Positions 1 to 15,850 of a stretch of DNA of 64,000 nucleotides are shown here, in pieces (the first letter of the stretch is position 1; each line of letters opens with the position of its first letter). The stretch spans positions 1-64,000 of the forward strand of contig JAYMSP010000232.1 of the NCBI GenBank assembly GCA_036897095.1, read 5' to 3'. Below the pieces are notes generated by a model that saw only the letters and a list, made by a program, of their open reading frames with translations, searched no databases and was not told the DNA's origin. The DNA comes from Plantago elongata (taxonomy: Eukaryota; Streptophyta; Magnoliopsida; Lamiales; Plantaginaceae). Both the position numbers and the translations under genes were made by a program.

Positions 1-817
1 AAAAAATTACAATTAAAGAGAATATAGCTCAATTTGAAATATGTACATAGTTAAACATGTTATACCTTAATAGTTAGATGTATGGTGTTAATCTAATCGA
101 TCCTACATTATTTATTTGACTGATACTCAAGAATTACTCAATATTGAAGTCAAAATAAAAATAATTTCAAACATAAAAAATAAAAATAATATCATAACAC
201 TCAACCAATTCTTCATACGAATAAAATGTAAACTAATTTAGCACCATCATACTTCACATACATATCAATTTAAACAAATTTAGCATGCTTCACATATATA
301 AATATACTCCAAAATCAAACACAACATATACACATATCAATTTAAGCAAATGTAGCTACTATACACTTCACAAATACAACAATTGCAAATCTCAAACTAA
401 CTACATACTCAAACACTTCAAAATCACAAAAATCCCCAAATTTGAAATCAAGTAAGGGTTTCGCTAAATACCTCGATTCCGAATTGAACAAATTGAGAGA
501 GGCGGCAGGAGGTGGGTCAGTCGGTCGGCCGGATTTCGACGGTCGGTGGTCGACGACGGCGGGGAGAAGAAACGGAAGGAAAGGGGAGAAAAACGAGAAG
601 AAACGGGAAGGAAGGGGGAAATGGGGGTTCTGCCCATTTCTCCCGAGTAAAAGGATTTTCTAGTGACGGATAAAGTTATTCGTCGCTAAATAGCGACGAA
701 TAACTTTATCCGTCGCTAATTTTTTTTAAAAAAATAAAATATTTTTGTTAATTAATCTAGCGACGGATAAATTATCCGTCGCTATATAGCTCGCTATTTC
801 ATAGTTTTCTTGTAGTG
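1..817. mobile_element. Terminal part of a CACTA (En/Spm) DNA transposon
   Basis: The right edge reads, on the minus strand, CACTACAAGAAAA, the classic plant CACTA terminal inverted repeat, ending at 817. Just inside it are several direct and inverted copies of a TAGCGACGGATAA-type unit (661-718 and about 759-787), the subterminal repeats typical of this superfamily. The other end is not seen and is probably left of the window. A GC-rich purine-heavy patch at 442-663 reads open in one frame but has no recognisable domain; it may be captured or low-complexity DNA. The first 440 bases are AT-rich with no gene visible. Confidence 0.75.
661..718. repeat. 28-bp subterminal palindrome of the CACTA element
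   Basis: Two 28-base arms starting TAGTGACGGATAAAG and TAGCGACGAATAACT are reverse complements with one mismatch, separated by two bases. A shorter copy of the same unit follows at about 759-787. Such subterminal motifs are transposase binding sites in CACTA elements; that role is inferred here. Confidence 0.8.
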
Positions 818-1385
818 TCTCATGTTCAGCGATCTCCCCAGCCTGTTCGATCTTCATCGACCGTCTCTGCCATTGCTCGCGATCATCGATCGCCCATGTC
901 CGACGGACAATCCTCCGGCCAGGTCTTCTTCTTTTGATTACACAGTAGATTTCTCTACTTCTTATGCAGTTGAGCTAATTCATCTCCCCTGCAGTCTACT
1001 GCTGCGTTTTCTCCACGCGTCATTGATTTCCTCGAGAAACTGTCTCCGCTACGTTCTGAGATCAGATTAAGCTCCCGAAGTCGCACATCCTGATCAAAAG
1101 GGTTCTCCTCGTCCCCAGATCAACTTGACGCGCCACCAGGCCATCCCACACATCTTCTTAGTCCGAAGCTCCTTTTGTGGTTAGAGTTCGAGAGTTTTTT
1201 GTTCCATCTCCAGTCGTTCGAGCTAGTTGTCTGAAGCTCTTGCTCCGCTATATCTTGGACTATTGAGGTCACATGTTGACCCCTCTCTGCCTATTCAGGA
1301 CTATCTCTATGTGATCACTTATTGATCCTTCCTTTTCCACCTCTGTGTGGTGTTATATTCTCTCCTATTTTGGATGTCTCTCTAT
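818..1385. other. Unassigned intergenic stretch, GC-richer than its surroundings
   Basis: This stretch is pyrimidine- and GC-richer than the flanks and keeps an open frame at 822-1070, but the translation shows no domain I recognise. It runs into the 79-bp repeat array. It may be part of an old mobile element; I see no terminal repeats to prove that. Confidence 0.4.
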
Positions 1386-1622
1386 GTCTGCTCTAGGTGA
1401 ACTTCTTCCACCTGACTCTTGCAGACTCGAGCACCTCACTGGATTAGGGTACAATTTTTGGGTTGTCTGCTCTGGGTGAACTTCTTCCACCCGACTCTTA
1501 CAGACTCGAGCACCTCACTGGATTAGGGTATAATATTTGGGTTGTCTGCTCTGGGTGAACGTCTTCCACCCGACTCTTGCAGACTCGAGCACCTCACTGG
1601 ATTAGGGTACAATATTCGGGTC
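1386..1622. repeat. Three tandem copies of a 79-bp unit
   Basis: The unit begins GTCTGCTCTRGGTGAACKTC and starts at 1386, 1465 and 1544, so the period is 79 bases twice in a row. It contains GCAGACTCGAGCACCTCACT and ends with GGATTAGGGTA plus a short AT tail. The copies differ at only a few positions, so the array is young or homogenised. No coding role is visible. Confidence 0.9.
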
Positions 1623-3419
1623 CTCGTTGCCGATAACCAACTGCCCTTGGTATCGTCCATCGTTCGGTCATACATTTTGCCTCGCCTCTCTCGTACAACA
1701 TAAACGTAGAACGTCATGGATGAAATGTGATGATTCTTACACATGAGTCAAATTTTCAATTAAAGACTTTTACAAGTATTGTTTGATGTTTTTCAGGATA
1801 TTCTTAACGTTCATCAAACTTCCGTTTTGACTGACGAGGAGTGGTAGAAGTATAATTAGATTATGACTCCTTAATATTAGTAATTATATAGAAGTATTAT
1901 TAAATTAGAATAACTTATTATATCTAACTATACATACTTGTGTATATATATATGATTGATGAATGAGAAGAGGTGGAGAAAATAAATCTTTTAAATAGTC
2001 CTGTGAATTAGTAATTTATTGACCGATCTATGATCGATTAATTTCCTAGAGAAAAGAAATTGTCGAAGAAAGAGCTTGAAACAAAAGTAAAGCAGGCACA
2101 CGCAGAAGCAGTACTGTAGTAGTGTACATGTAGAAATTAAAAGAAAAATAAAGAACCTCTCCTCCAACTTCAGTTCTTAATTGATAGCCAGACGGATATA
2201 TATCCCTTTAGACCCCCTCTCTACTTTTAAGGTTCATCTTTTCTCTCTTCCCATGCATAGTTTTTAGTATATAATTAATTAACTAAGTAGTACGTACGTA
2301 GTCATTAACAACAAATTAATTAATTAATGACACCTTTACTTTTTTACCAATATATATTAATGTTTTTAATTATAATGAAAACAAAAACACATGTATAAAA
2401 ATAATATTATCTAAAATGAAAATGTGACATTTCTACTATGACATATATAAATGTAATATATCTTCTTTATCGATCGTGGGACGGATGAGAGGGAGTATAT
2501 ATAGTTGACAATATGCTTGGGAAGAGATGGTGTTTGGTTTGTAAAGAATGTCGAACCAAGAAAGAACATGAGAAACGAGAAGGTCATGGTCTTCTTTAAT
2601 TCACTATAGTGGAGGTAGTATAAGTGGAGGAGGTCAAAGTAGACCCCTCATCCCCTACCCTATAGTTGATCTTGTTAAAAAAGAGGGGGATCATGTTGGT
2701 TTAGAGGATTCCCTAATGACTTCGTCTCTCCCTTTGCATCCTCGATCCTCTTCACCGGACCTTGTAATTCTTGAAGAAAGTGTCATTTCCAAGATTCTTT
2801 GAGTGAAAGTGACAAATAAAGTGATAATTCTAAGAATGTGAAAGGTAAACCTATTGAAGATTTTGTTGATAAAGTTTTTGTTGGAGAATTAAATTATTAT
2901 GAAGTAGTTCTTTCAAATTCATACGAGCCTTTATCGATCTAAGGCAATCAATGTCCTTAAACGTCGACGCCAAATCGATTCAAGTGGTGTCTCCAAATAT
3001 GCTAGTGCTATACATGAAGATATTAAAGGTCATGAGATTGTGGAAAGAAGTGGGATACTCAACTTGAAAGCTTTAAGGAAAGAAATAAAAATATTTAGAA
3101 AAGGACAATGACATTATTTACTAGATCACAAACTTACAAAAAACTATGTTTAAGTATCAAAATATGTTTTTGGATGCAGAAATGACTCTATTCATAAATT
3201 ATGGAAAAAATAGAGTACTTATCATAAGTTGTGATAATTCAATTCACTTTGAGTGTAGAAAATTGCAAAAAGAATAAGAATAAATAAACACAACAGTATA
3301 TATATAGTAACAGTACGTTAGAAAGACAGAACTAATAGGGGCGGTTTAGAACACTAATTTGATTACAGTAGTTAACATCAATTAGTACTAGTTCCAATAT
3401 AATTAAGGTGAAGTAGTAA
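1623..3419. other. Intergenic AT-rich DNA downstream of the WOX1-like gene
   Basis: There is no intact gene. About 2490-3110 has codon-like texture with many stops on the plus strand and may be a decayed coding segment of a mobile element, but I could not place it in a family. The rest is AT-rich with short TTAATTAA-type runs. Confidence 0.4.
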
Positions 3420-4488
3420 TTAATTCTTTATAGGCAGAAATTCAAAGAACTGGTAACCATGATCATGAGTAGTTCCAATATCAGCAGAGCCCATTAATAT
3501 TGCCTCAGCTTCGGAATCATCATGATCTCCATCTCCACGGACATCTCTGAGAACAGGGAACAATTGGAGAGTCTGGGAATCGTCAAGGTTTGGGTTTTTG
3601 GTAGAGTAGGGTTGAAGAAGGAGCATGTTAAGAAAGTTAGGCTTTGGAAGATGAGTAGGACCAGAAGTGGTGTGTTGATGATGATCTGCAGTTGGTGATG
3701 TTGTAATGGTATGATCGAATAGTAGCCATCCATCTGCTTTGCTCTCTGCTGCTGCTGCTGTAGTAGAAGTATTTTCTACTGCTTTTGATGAAGACGACCC
3801 TTGTCTTGTTGAACATACTCTTGTCTGCACATTAATTAATTCATTATTTTTTTAAAAAAACGGCTAAATATTATTAATATAAACGAAAATATAAGACATA
3901 CTCACGTTGCAAACATTAAATAGGAAAAAGGAGAAACATCCGTAATTAATTAATTCATTATTAATTAATATGTTTCATTAATTTGCTTAATTTCCGTAAC
4001 AAATAAATTTATTAGTCGATCGCCAGTTTACATATATCAATTCTTATCATCACTTAATTTATTCAAACTTAATTAATGTTGTTCAATCGAGAATCAGTGA
4101 TGATTAATATAGAATGTTAATTCAGAAAATCGAGTTAAAAACACTTAAACATTTACATATATAATTCAATGTTTTAAGTGTAGACTGATTACTCCCTAAA
4201 ACCTGAAGGCATGATTCGGCTAGTTTATCTTTTTGTATTCAATCTCTTCTGGTACACAATGGTGTAATTTATTTGGGTTTAGTATATAGTACTACTTGTA
4301 TATATTTTCCAAAACAATAAGAAAATGTTTTACTCATTAATTAATTAAGCAGAAGAAGCTAAAGCCCTAGATAGGTGGTAATTAGGCAGGAGGAAGACAA
4401 AGAAGGAAGATAGCAGCAGAACCGACAGAATGGAAGCTCTACAGCTTTTGGATGCTGCTGCTGCTGCAGCATGCATTGCTTATTTGCA

Positions 4489-4519
<31 letters not shown>

Positions 4520-7211
4520 CAGCAGCAGCAGCAGCCTCAGCTCGATCTTTACATTTCATTTCCCCACACAAATTCAAAAACGGACTGACCTTTTCTTTCC
4601 TGAGTTCCTTTATTTCCCTACTATTCAATTGCTCCCTTTTTTTTTTTTCCTTACTATTACTATCACTAGTTCACTACACTACTACTACTAACACGATACG
4701 GGATTCTCGTTATTATCTCGTTTTTCTAACCACTTATTAATCCCAAAAGCTAGCTGCAGCTAAATTACTAGTACGTACTAATAGTTTAATCATCAGTATC
4801 ATCTAATCATATCCTTATAATTACCTAGCCACCTACCTACCTACCTACTAGTACTATTTAAACCAACCAATTAATGGGGAATTCTACGATCTATCCCCTC
4901 CCTCTCGTTATACTTATTCCATACCGATTTGAAAGTTTCGCGGGATCGAACATAAATTTCAAGAAAAAAATAATAAAGTAAAAAATAAGGTAATAAATTA
5001 TGAATGTAATTGGATAAAATAAAAGAAATAGTGAATAAAATATGAGAGATAATGTATAGAATATGAGAGAAATTTTATATTTAAGGTAGTGAAACTTTTA
5101 AACTGGAACAACCTAAAATAAAAAATGAAACTTTCAAATTGAAACGGAAGGAATACTATATAATTATGTCTTGTGAGTTTCTCTTTAAGATACCCAACCT
5201 AGCTAGCTACATAGTAAATACCTACTTATTCCACACGTACAGTAGTATATATATACTACTCCTACTCCTACTACACGTACAGTTTTAGTCGTCCGTTCTG
5301 TTGAAATCAAATCAGTAATTTTCCCAACTAACATAATTAACAATACAATCAAATCCAAGGGGGTGCATGTTTTTATACTAATTATAGGGCCGGCTGTTAT
5401 ACTAGTATTTTCTACAGTTAGTATTTATTAATTAATTCTCCTTATATATTTTTTTAATGCTCAACATATATAGAAATGGACAATTTTATTTGTGTCAAGG
5501 TCAAGGGAGGTAGTGCATATATCTTAATTTCTTTCAAATTAACTTTGTATATATTGGAATAAATTAGAAGAAAAAAGAATGGAAATGAATGTATATGGAG
5601 AAATTATTGGAAAATGAAGTTATATATGAAAGCGAAAAACAGACCTCTGGTGGAATTGTACTGGAGCATGTAGGAGATACCCAATATTTCGTCTGTTCAA
5701 CTTCATCTCTTGTCCTATTTGCACCTGTGTACAGGTAAATAGTATATATGTACAACACACATTTCATTTTAATTCAATTCAATTCAAATCAAACCAAACC
5801 AGCAAAACAAAATATAGCTAGCCTCCTAGGCCTAGCTATAGCTTCATAGCTAGCTTGGATCCATCCATCATCTCATTGACTTTGACACAAGTTTCACTAA
5901 TTCATGCTAAAAGACAGATCGACAAATTGGATCTTTTCATTCAACAAATTAAGAAATTAAGCATACTGTATACAATATTAATTCCTAGCCATATCGATCA
6001 GTAAGTATGTAGTAGTACTATATTTCATGACCTTAAAAACTCAGTTCATCATTTGTTCATACTATATATCATCTACACAATTCTAAAAAGACATATATGT
6101 TATGTTATAAGATATATCCATGGCCCTAGCTAAAAAAGTGAAGAAGCTTTAGTCCTATTTCTTATGCCGCTGGAGTGATCATCTCCCCATTCAAATTGAA
6201 CATTTTGTAAAAATAAATTCAATTTCAATTGAAAAAGTCCTCTCAAATTCTATACCAATCAGTCCTTAGTATTTTCTTTACAGTGTAAATCCTATTGAAA
6301 TTAATAGCAAGAAAAAAGAAAGCATTATTGTCTGTTAATTAATATAGCTGCTGCTGCTGCTAGTAGTTGCATTGCATGATTAATTAAGATAGATACACAC
6401 ATACCTTCCAATAAATCGAATGAATGATCTTTGTTAAGATTACCAGTGTTGTTGTTGTTATTGATATGCTGTTGATCATCTGAAGAAGGAGATAGTTGCT
6501 GGCGTCGTCTTTTTTGCCTTTCCCTGGCCTTATGGTTCTGGAACCAGTAAAACACATTCTTACCCTCAATCTTTCCGTATCGTCGAAGCTGGGCAGTGAT
6601 TTGCTGGATTTCCTCCGCGGAAGGTGTTCTTGTGCCCCTCCGGTACAATTCTTCCAGGGCTTGGACTTGCTCCGGTGCAGGATTCCATCGTGAACTTACC
6701 ACCACTTGTTGTGTATTCAGCTCTCTTTTGTTTTGCTCACCCACTGCTGCTGGAACGTGCATATAGATCATGACAACTAATTAATTAATCGTCATTTCAA
6801 CAAATCAATTCAAATTAAATTAAATAAATAATGAAATCTCTGAATTATTCCATGCATGTTCTTTAATTTTGTACTAGTATACTAGCTACCATCATGTACT
6901 ATGTACTACTACTACTATCTTATATCTTAGTCTATCTTATATCTTATATATATAGGGACTAGACTATATAGGGAGTGAGCGGTACTAGCTAGCTAGCTAA
7001 AAATGAAGAAAAATATACTGTAACATGACTTGCCAAAATGGTGGTTTAGGGCAAAAAGATCATTCCCATGGAAGATGGTGCAGGGAGGATTAGTGGAGGC
7101 GGCAGCAGCGGTTCTTGGGCGGCCAAGGCGGCGGCTGTTGATCAAGGAAGAATCTTGAAAATTGGGATTTAAGTCACCTCCATCAGTACTACTATATCCC
7201 ATCATCCACAT
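3420..7211 (-). CDS. WOX1: WUSCHEL-related homeobox transcription factor, WOX1/MAEWEST clade
   Basis: Four exons fit in frame: 7211-7019, 6749-6405, 5724-5645 and 3824-3420, giving about 340 residues, close to Arabidopsis WOX1. The start MWMMGY matches the family N-terminus. Residues about 83-148 are the WOX homeodomain ([10 protein letters not shown] at its start, [20 protein letters not shown] at its end). TLQLFPVL near residue 291 is the WUS box, and the C-terminus [11 protein letters not shown] is the WOX1-clade end motif. WOX1/MAW/LAM1 proteins act in the nucleus, mostly as repressors, to drive leaf-blade and petal outgrowth. Exon 3 is small (80 nt, EVEQTKYW) and intron 3 is long, about 1.8 kb. 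The exon 2 acceptor could also be 6746, which removes one alanine. The gene appears intact. The clade is assigned from the end motifs; the exact orthologue is not proven. Confidence 0.9.
4490..4513. repeat. (TA)n microsatellite in WOX1 intron 3
   Basis: About twelve TA units lie between two CAG/CTG-rich patches (4453-4470 and 4521-4535). The CTG and CAG runs flanking the TA core are near-complementary, so the site can form a hairpin. Confidence 0.85.
4890..5160. mobile_element. Possible degenerate Stowaway-like MITE in WOX1 intron 3
   Basis: The left edge (CCTCCCTCTCGTTATA, later TTTGAAAGTTTC) and the right edge (GAAACTTTCAAATTGAAACGG, then GGAAGGAATA) are imperfect inverted repeats about 260 bases apart, with AT-rich DNA between. 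It resembles an old Stowaway element, but the ends are too worn for a firm call. Confidence 0.35.
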
Positions 7212-9955
7212 GATTGTTTTTTGTGAGTTAGGGTTTTCTTGTGTCTTGTTGTAAGGTGTATGGTTAGACTTAATTGTATGATGGAGCTATATAGCCAGGG
7301 TAATAAGCATAAAGAAGAGTGGAATATATAATACTAATAAGAATAAAGTGGCCTGGCCTGGGTGTTGTAAATGAAAGGTAGAGTATAGAGGAATGAATCA
7401 TAATGTATGGGTTTCAGAGATGGGGATGGAACAAGAAAGACATATGGAGAAAGGGAAACACAAACCAAACAAAAGGTAACCTAACATTATCATACATGAG
7501 GTTGACTGTTCTTACCTACATACATAACATCCATACTGTACAAGATCATCTTTATACTACTACTACAACATAGGAACACACAATATTATTTAGCCCAGCC
7601 CTGTACTGGCAGTTATAACTCACTATCTTTGCTTCATTTTACGCGCTAGCTAGCTACTTCTAGAAAATTCAATTCCCTTCTCTCGAGTTGAGTTTGACCT
7701 AGCTTGTTCAAGAATAAGCCAACAAGGGGGTTATCTAAGCTATATCCACTTGTCTCCGTCGACACTCTCAATATATAAGACGATTTATTATTTTCAACCG
7801 TTGAACATAATTTAAAATATAATTACTAGTTTTGAAAGAAAAAGAAAGAATTGAAAAGGGGAATTTGGGATGAGCGTGGAATTCAGGGGAGTGAGTCGAT
7901 CATTGGGGAACGTGAGATGTTGGAGAACGACTTGACGATGAAGAGAAGGCTGGCTGGCTGGCTCATTACCCATTTCTTGATCCATCTCATTTATTGAATC
8001 CTGTCCTTGTGTTGTGTTGTGTTGTGTTTCTCTCTCGTGACTTCATTTCACACATTACAATTTGCCTGCCTAGCCACTTCACTTGCACCACTCACTCCGT
8101 TTTTTATTATCCCTCTCTGCAATTGCATAAGGTTAGACCATCAATCCATTAAAAGTCTTTATATGAGGATATATCAACTTATATGTTGTTTCAATAATAC
8201 AATTATAATTCATACGTGATATCTAATACAATTCATCCATATCAAATTATTTAACCCAATCTTTAAAACTCATATCTCCTTTTATTTTATCTTCACTTAT
8301 TTTACTTTATTTTCTTTTTAAACTTCATTGTTCATTTTAGCACTAAGCCTTTATCGGAACTCCGAAGTTATCCCTCTAACTTTAGTGTAATTTGGAATGA
8401 ATCAAAGGTTAGAGGGTTGTAATTGTAAAGTCCCAAAAAAGTTTAAGTTCGATAACTTTTCCTCTTAAATATAAGACTACCTAATATGAGATAGTAATTG
8501 TACTACTGTTAATATGAGATAGTAGTCGTACAACGTTAAGACCTAATCTTGACGGTTGATTTAATGTATGACTACTCCTAGCTACTATGTACGACAACTC
8601 AAAAGTAGTCGTACTGGTTAATTTACTAACCTACCCATTGAAGTTTGTTTTAATATTTATATTCTATACTTAATGAAAAAATAAAAATAAAATTTAAATT
8701 TAAATATAGTAGAATCTCTTATATATTTTTTAAACTTAACGAAATACACCCACTTAATAATTTTTGTTCATATTGTCTTTCAAAAAAATATATACAATCA
8801 ACCTTCGAATTGTTAAAAATTCTACCAAGCTCTCATATTTAATTAATTTTTTTAAATTAAAAAAATGACTGGAACTCCAGTCCCCGAACCGGAGAAGATT
8901 TTGCCAATGGAGTCTCGGAAACAGAGTAGTTTCATGGAAGCTGCTTTGTTCCAGCACAAATTTCGAGATTTGTTCCAAGCTTCCATGGAAGCTAGAACAT
9001 GAACAGATCTGTTCCAGCGAGATCTGTTTGGAACAGATATGTTCCGGCTTCCATGGAAGCTCTTTACCGAGCTTCCATGCATGGAAGCTTGGAAGAGGAA
9101 GCTTCCAATCCCGTTTTTAAGAAGAAGAGAGAAAGCTAAAAATTGTGATTCCTTCCGTGGGAGCCTAGTACGTTGTGGCGGACTACAGGTGGTCCATGGT
9201 GGTGAAGGAGGGTGGAGGAGATGGTGGTGGAAGAAGTAAAGGTGAGGAGTTTTTGTGAAGAAGACAAAATTGAGGGTTTAAAATTTGAATTCAAGAAATA
9301 ATTAAGTGGGATTTTTAAAAATAATAAAATATAAAAGAAAAATAAAGATATTTAAAAAAAATAGAGAATATTTTATTTTTGGGGTTGATATGTAATTATT
9401 GTAAAAATGTAAGGAAAAGTTTTGTAATTGTTTAAATAGTGGGCACTAATTTTCAAAGTGGCAATCTTGGAGCAAGGGGTGGACTTTGTAAATATATTAT
9501 ACAATTATAAAACAAGAACTAAATGAATAATTAAAGGGAATATTTGGTAAATTATTTAGTGTACGACTACCATCTTATCTTAAGTATGTACGACTACTAT
9601 TTCATCATAGAAAATTCCAACTAATATATATTACCTGAGTTGGGGACACAAAGTTTATCCAACTTTGTTATTATTAGTTTTCCATTTTTTGAGTAAAAAG
9701 TTTATCCAAAATGATACTTTTCTATTAATATGAGTGAAGTAATTAATACTTGAATACATTCTAAGTCTCAAATATTGATTTTATTGACTATTTAAGATTA
9801 TTTTATTATTCTACAAATAGACAAACAATTAAATGTGTAATTAAAGAGAGATTAGATGTTTATTTGGACCATCCATTAATAGGCATAAGAAAACAATATA
9901 AAATGGTGGAATGAGATAATATTATTCATCACAAGGAAAAATAAAGAAGTACATC
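7212..9955. other. Intergenic region and putative WOX1 promoter side
   Basis: No gene is seen. 7212-7900 lies upstream of the WOX1 start and would hold its promoter; it is rich in GCTAGC and TACTAC runs, without a clear TATA box that I can defend. 8510-9610 is described separately. The rest is AT-rich. Confidence 0.5.
8516..9600. mobile_element. Inverted-repeat-bounded element, probably a non-autonomous DNA transposon
   Basis: The motif ATAGTAGTCGTAC at the left edge (8516-8531, again near 8604-8613) recurs inverted as GTACGACTACTAT at the right edge (9587-9600, again near 9561-9570). The spacing of the two motif copies is similar in both arms, so these look like long worn terminal inverted repeats. 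The centre (about 8930-9100) is packed with CTTCCATGGAAGC palindromes and GGAACAGATCTGTTCC-like units, followed by a GGT/GGA-rich stretch. No transposase frame is present and I found no clear target duplication, so the superfamily is open (Mutator-like is one option). Confidence 0.45.
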
Positions 9956-12744
<2,789 letters not shown>

Positions 12745-12899
12745 AATTATAGCTCAATCTTAGGTATTTTTGGTATATTTTTGTTCTATAAATGGTGTTT
12801 GTAGATTCACAAGCTAGGTTTATGCCTAGAGCTATCCATTTATTGGGTATATATACTGAGAATTATAAGTTAGAAGTGAATCAATATTAGTTGTATTAA

Positions 12900-15850
12900 G
12901 GTATTTTTTTCTGACAAGTATCATCTAGTGTTAAGAGAAAATAGATAAGAAGGGAATAAGGGTTTATTCCGTTTGTCCAAATGAGAGTACAATGGTGGTA
13001 TTTATACATATGATAAAACGGATACCAAGGGACTTAGAGTATATATGAAAAGGCATATACTTCTTCACTAACCATTAATACCATCAATCTCTTCAATTAT
13101 CCATTAACATGTATATTTATATCTAATACGCCACATATATGGACATGAATTGGTGATTATTTGTACGCGAGAGAGATATTATCTCATTAAAAACCTAGTT
13201 AAGAAAAATCTAGTGGGATAAAAAATTTAGTCAAGGAAAAATGAGTGCAGCGCATATCCAACTCACTGCATCATTGTACTTCTTTGAAAAGTTGCAATAC
13301 TAATCTTCCGGATCAACTTCTTAAATGATGATGTGTCTAATGTAATTTGTCAGAGAACTTCTGCAATATACGATCTGTCTTATTTTGGAAAACTGTTCCA
13401 AACACTTAAAACACTCCATAATACCGTAAAGATATATATTCAACAAGCCCATAACTCTTTTCTTTACCAATCGGTTTCACAATCATGGAGATATATGGGT
13501 TTATTATGTTGGCTCATTAAAAATCTCACTAGGAAAACCCCAATGGGATAAAAACCTATAAGGAAAAACGAGTGCAACCATTTTCATGGAGTGCGCAAAA
13601 GTAGTCAGCGTTGCTTCTTTGCCATAAACTCATGTACCTTATTTAGGTGGTATAGTAAGGATTAGTGTAGCTCTTGATAGCTCAACTTTTATAATTGTGG
13701 TAATTCTGGACCATATGAGTCTCAAAGATAGCAATAATACTCCTTGTGATGACCTTTTACCTGCTCAACTTAAGGTTGAGCTCACATAGGTGTAACCAAT
13801 GCTCTTCACGAGTAATGAGAACCATATCTCATAATTCACTTGTTTAAAGAGTTTTACATATATATATAATCCTTAGTTTCTCAAGAACTTTCCTCATTTA
13901 ATACATGTTCTCCTACATCATACTTTTAGTCTGCCTTTGGGAATAATTGTCGGAGATGATATCTCCGTTCATTGAAATTTCTCAGATCATACGACTTTTG
14001 AGTCAAACCATTAAGTACAACATGCATGTTAGTCTAAGAGATAACATTCAAATAAGAATAAAAATATTATGATGCAATGATTAGTATCTAAGTGCACATG
14101 AAATAGACTTTGTTGAGGGAAAGTCCCCCAGTCAAAGATTATAGCTACTAACTCGTCCAAAAACTAAAACTACCAGTCCTAGTGATTCCAATGTCCCAAG
14201 TAAAGGTCCAAACTAATGTCAAATATTCTTCATGGTCAAAAAGCTTAGGATGTAGAGATCCTGCACAAGTAACTTAGCAAGGGGGTTAGAATTCGTAAGA
14301 CTCAGTTTGCATGAAGTTAAACTGGTTATGATACTTTACTTAAGAGAAACTAAAGATCTACTATGTGTAAGGATATATGTTATAATCGTAAAGTATGTTT
14401 AAGGTGATGTGACATATCATGATTATAGAAATACGTGCACTATTTATAGACATCTTTACAAAGAAAAGGAATTCACAATAATTGAGTTGTTATATTGGTA
14501 ACTTAGGTCGTTTCAAGATAGAGACCGTCTTTTGAAACTTTGTACAAAAATTTAGTTTGTTTTTGTCCAATAAGTTCTACAAGTTCATTGCATCCAGCCA
14601 GCAACAATTTTTTCACGCAAAATCATTTATGACCCTGGAGAGCTAGCCAAATTCGTCGGTCTATAATCTCTAGTCTAGTCGGTAAAATTATGTTAGCTAA
14701 TCTTGCTGACTAGAGGCAGGCTGGCAGCTTCTTTTAGACATGCACGTCCTCATGATCTGACCAAGCTTGGTCAAGACATAATTGCAATGCCTCATGAGGC
14801 TTCACTCTCTGGTGAACGTAAATATTAGGTTGAATATTTATCATATTAATTAGTAATCTAGTCCTAAAATATAAACAACATTAATATTGTCACAGTACAT
14901 CAAGGTTACAAAAGACAGGTTCGAGCACTTCATATTCCTATTCGATTGTAGACACTTTAACTAAGGAACTTCCACATGTTTTATTTGATGAATTTAGGGA
15001 CAGTTTCAATGTTCATGGACCTCCAGTTTCGACTGCGAGGATTGTTGGAAAGTGTGAAGAAAAAGTGAAGTAAATAATACATTGTATTTACATTGAGACT
15101 ATTTCTTAATTATTTGTTAATTAAGAAGATAAATAAATAAATATATATATATATTAGCTCCTACTTGGCGTTCAAGTTGTGTAGCAAGGTAAGTTGAGTG
15201 TAAATCCTGGCCAGATTTATACACGCAACTAGTGGACTAGTATGTGAGTAGGTGCACGCAAATCTCACACACAATTCTTGGACCCGAGCCAAACTCTATA
15301 GCGGGTTAGCCCTTGTGAGCTAAGCTTTTGTTGGTTCAACTACTTCAACTTTCTCGAAGCTTTTGCTTGAAGTAGAAATTTGTAACTTATGAAAGTTACA
15401 AATATTAAACATGACATTTGTTGCTTCATAAGTAACAAGATTACTATTGTGAAGTAGTGGAGGTAGTGGTGTCATGTTGCTTTATAAGTAACAAAATAAT
15501 CTTGTGATGTAGTGGAGGTAGTGGAGCATAAGTTACAAAATATTGTAATGAATTAGTGTAATGAAGAATCAAGTTACATTCTAATTTCCTCACCTATAAA
15601 AGGTTCTCACTCGTAATGGAAAAGAGTAGAATAAATCCACTCTCTTCTCTTCTCTTCTCTCTGTGTGACTTTTTCTTATCATCTCCCCTTTTGTATAATT
15701 AGAGCTCCAGTTTTATTCGCCAGGAACATCTAGCAAGTGCAACTAGTTGTTAAGGTTCGGCCGTTGTATTCTGGAAAACAAGCGTTTCACGATATCCCAA
15801 GCACCGCAGTGAGAGAACGTAATTGTTTTAAGGAAAATGTGCTAGCACAT
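12900..15850 (+). mobile_element. Decayed Ty1/copia-type LTR retrotransposon remains
   Basis: Two patches (about 13180-13250 and 13500-13590) carry the CATTAAAAAYCT ... GGGATAAAAA ... GAGTGCA noncoding text often seen in plant copia elements. Near 14930-15040 the translation resembles the C-terminal end of a copia pol RNase H region. It is followed at 15043 by a TGTTGGAA edge typical of a copia LTR, with TATAAAAGG near 15596 as the likely LTR promoter; the LTR-like part runs to about 15840. No complete 5' LTR or gag is seen. The element is old, fragmentary and many times broken. Family and limits are inferred. Confidence 0.45.

Noticed and set aside
442-663. 73-codon frame inside the CACTA end
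   Set aside because: Low-complexity Gly/Arg/Lys text without a domain; not reported as a gene.
2490-3110. Coding-like, stop-rich segment
   Set aside because: Some codon texture, but I could not tie it to any family, so it is not called a pseudogene.
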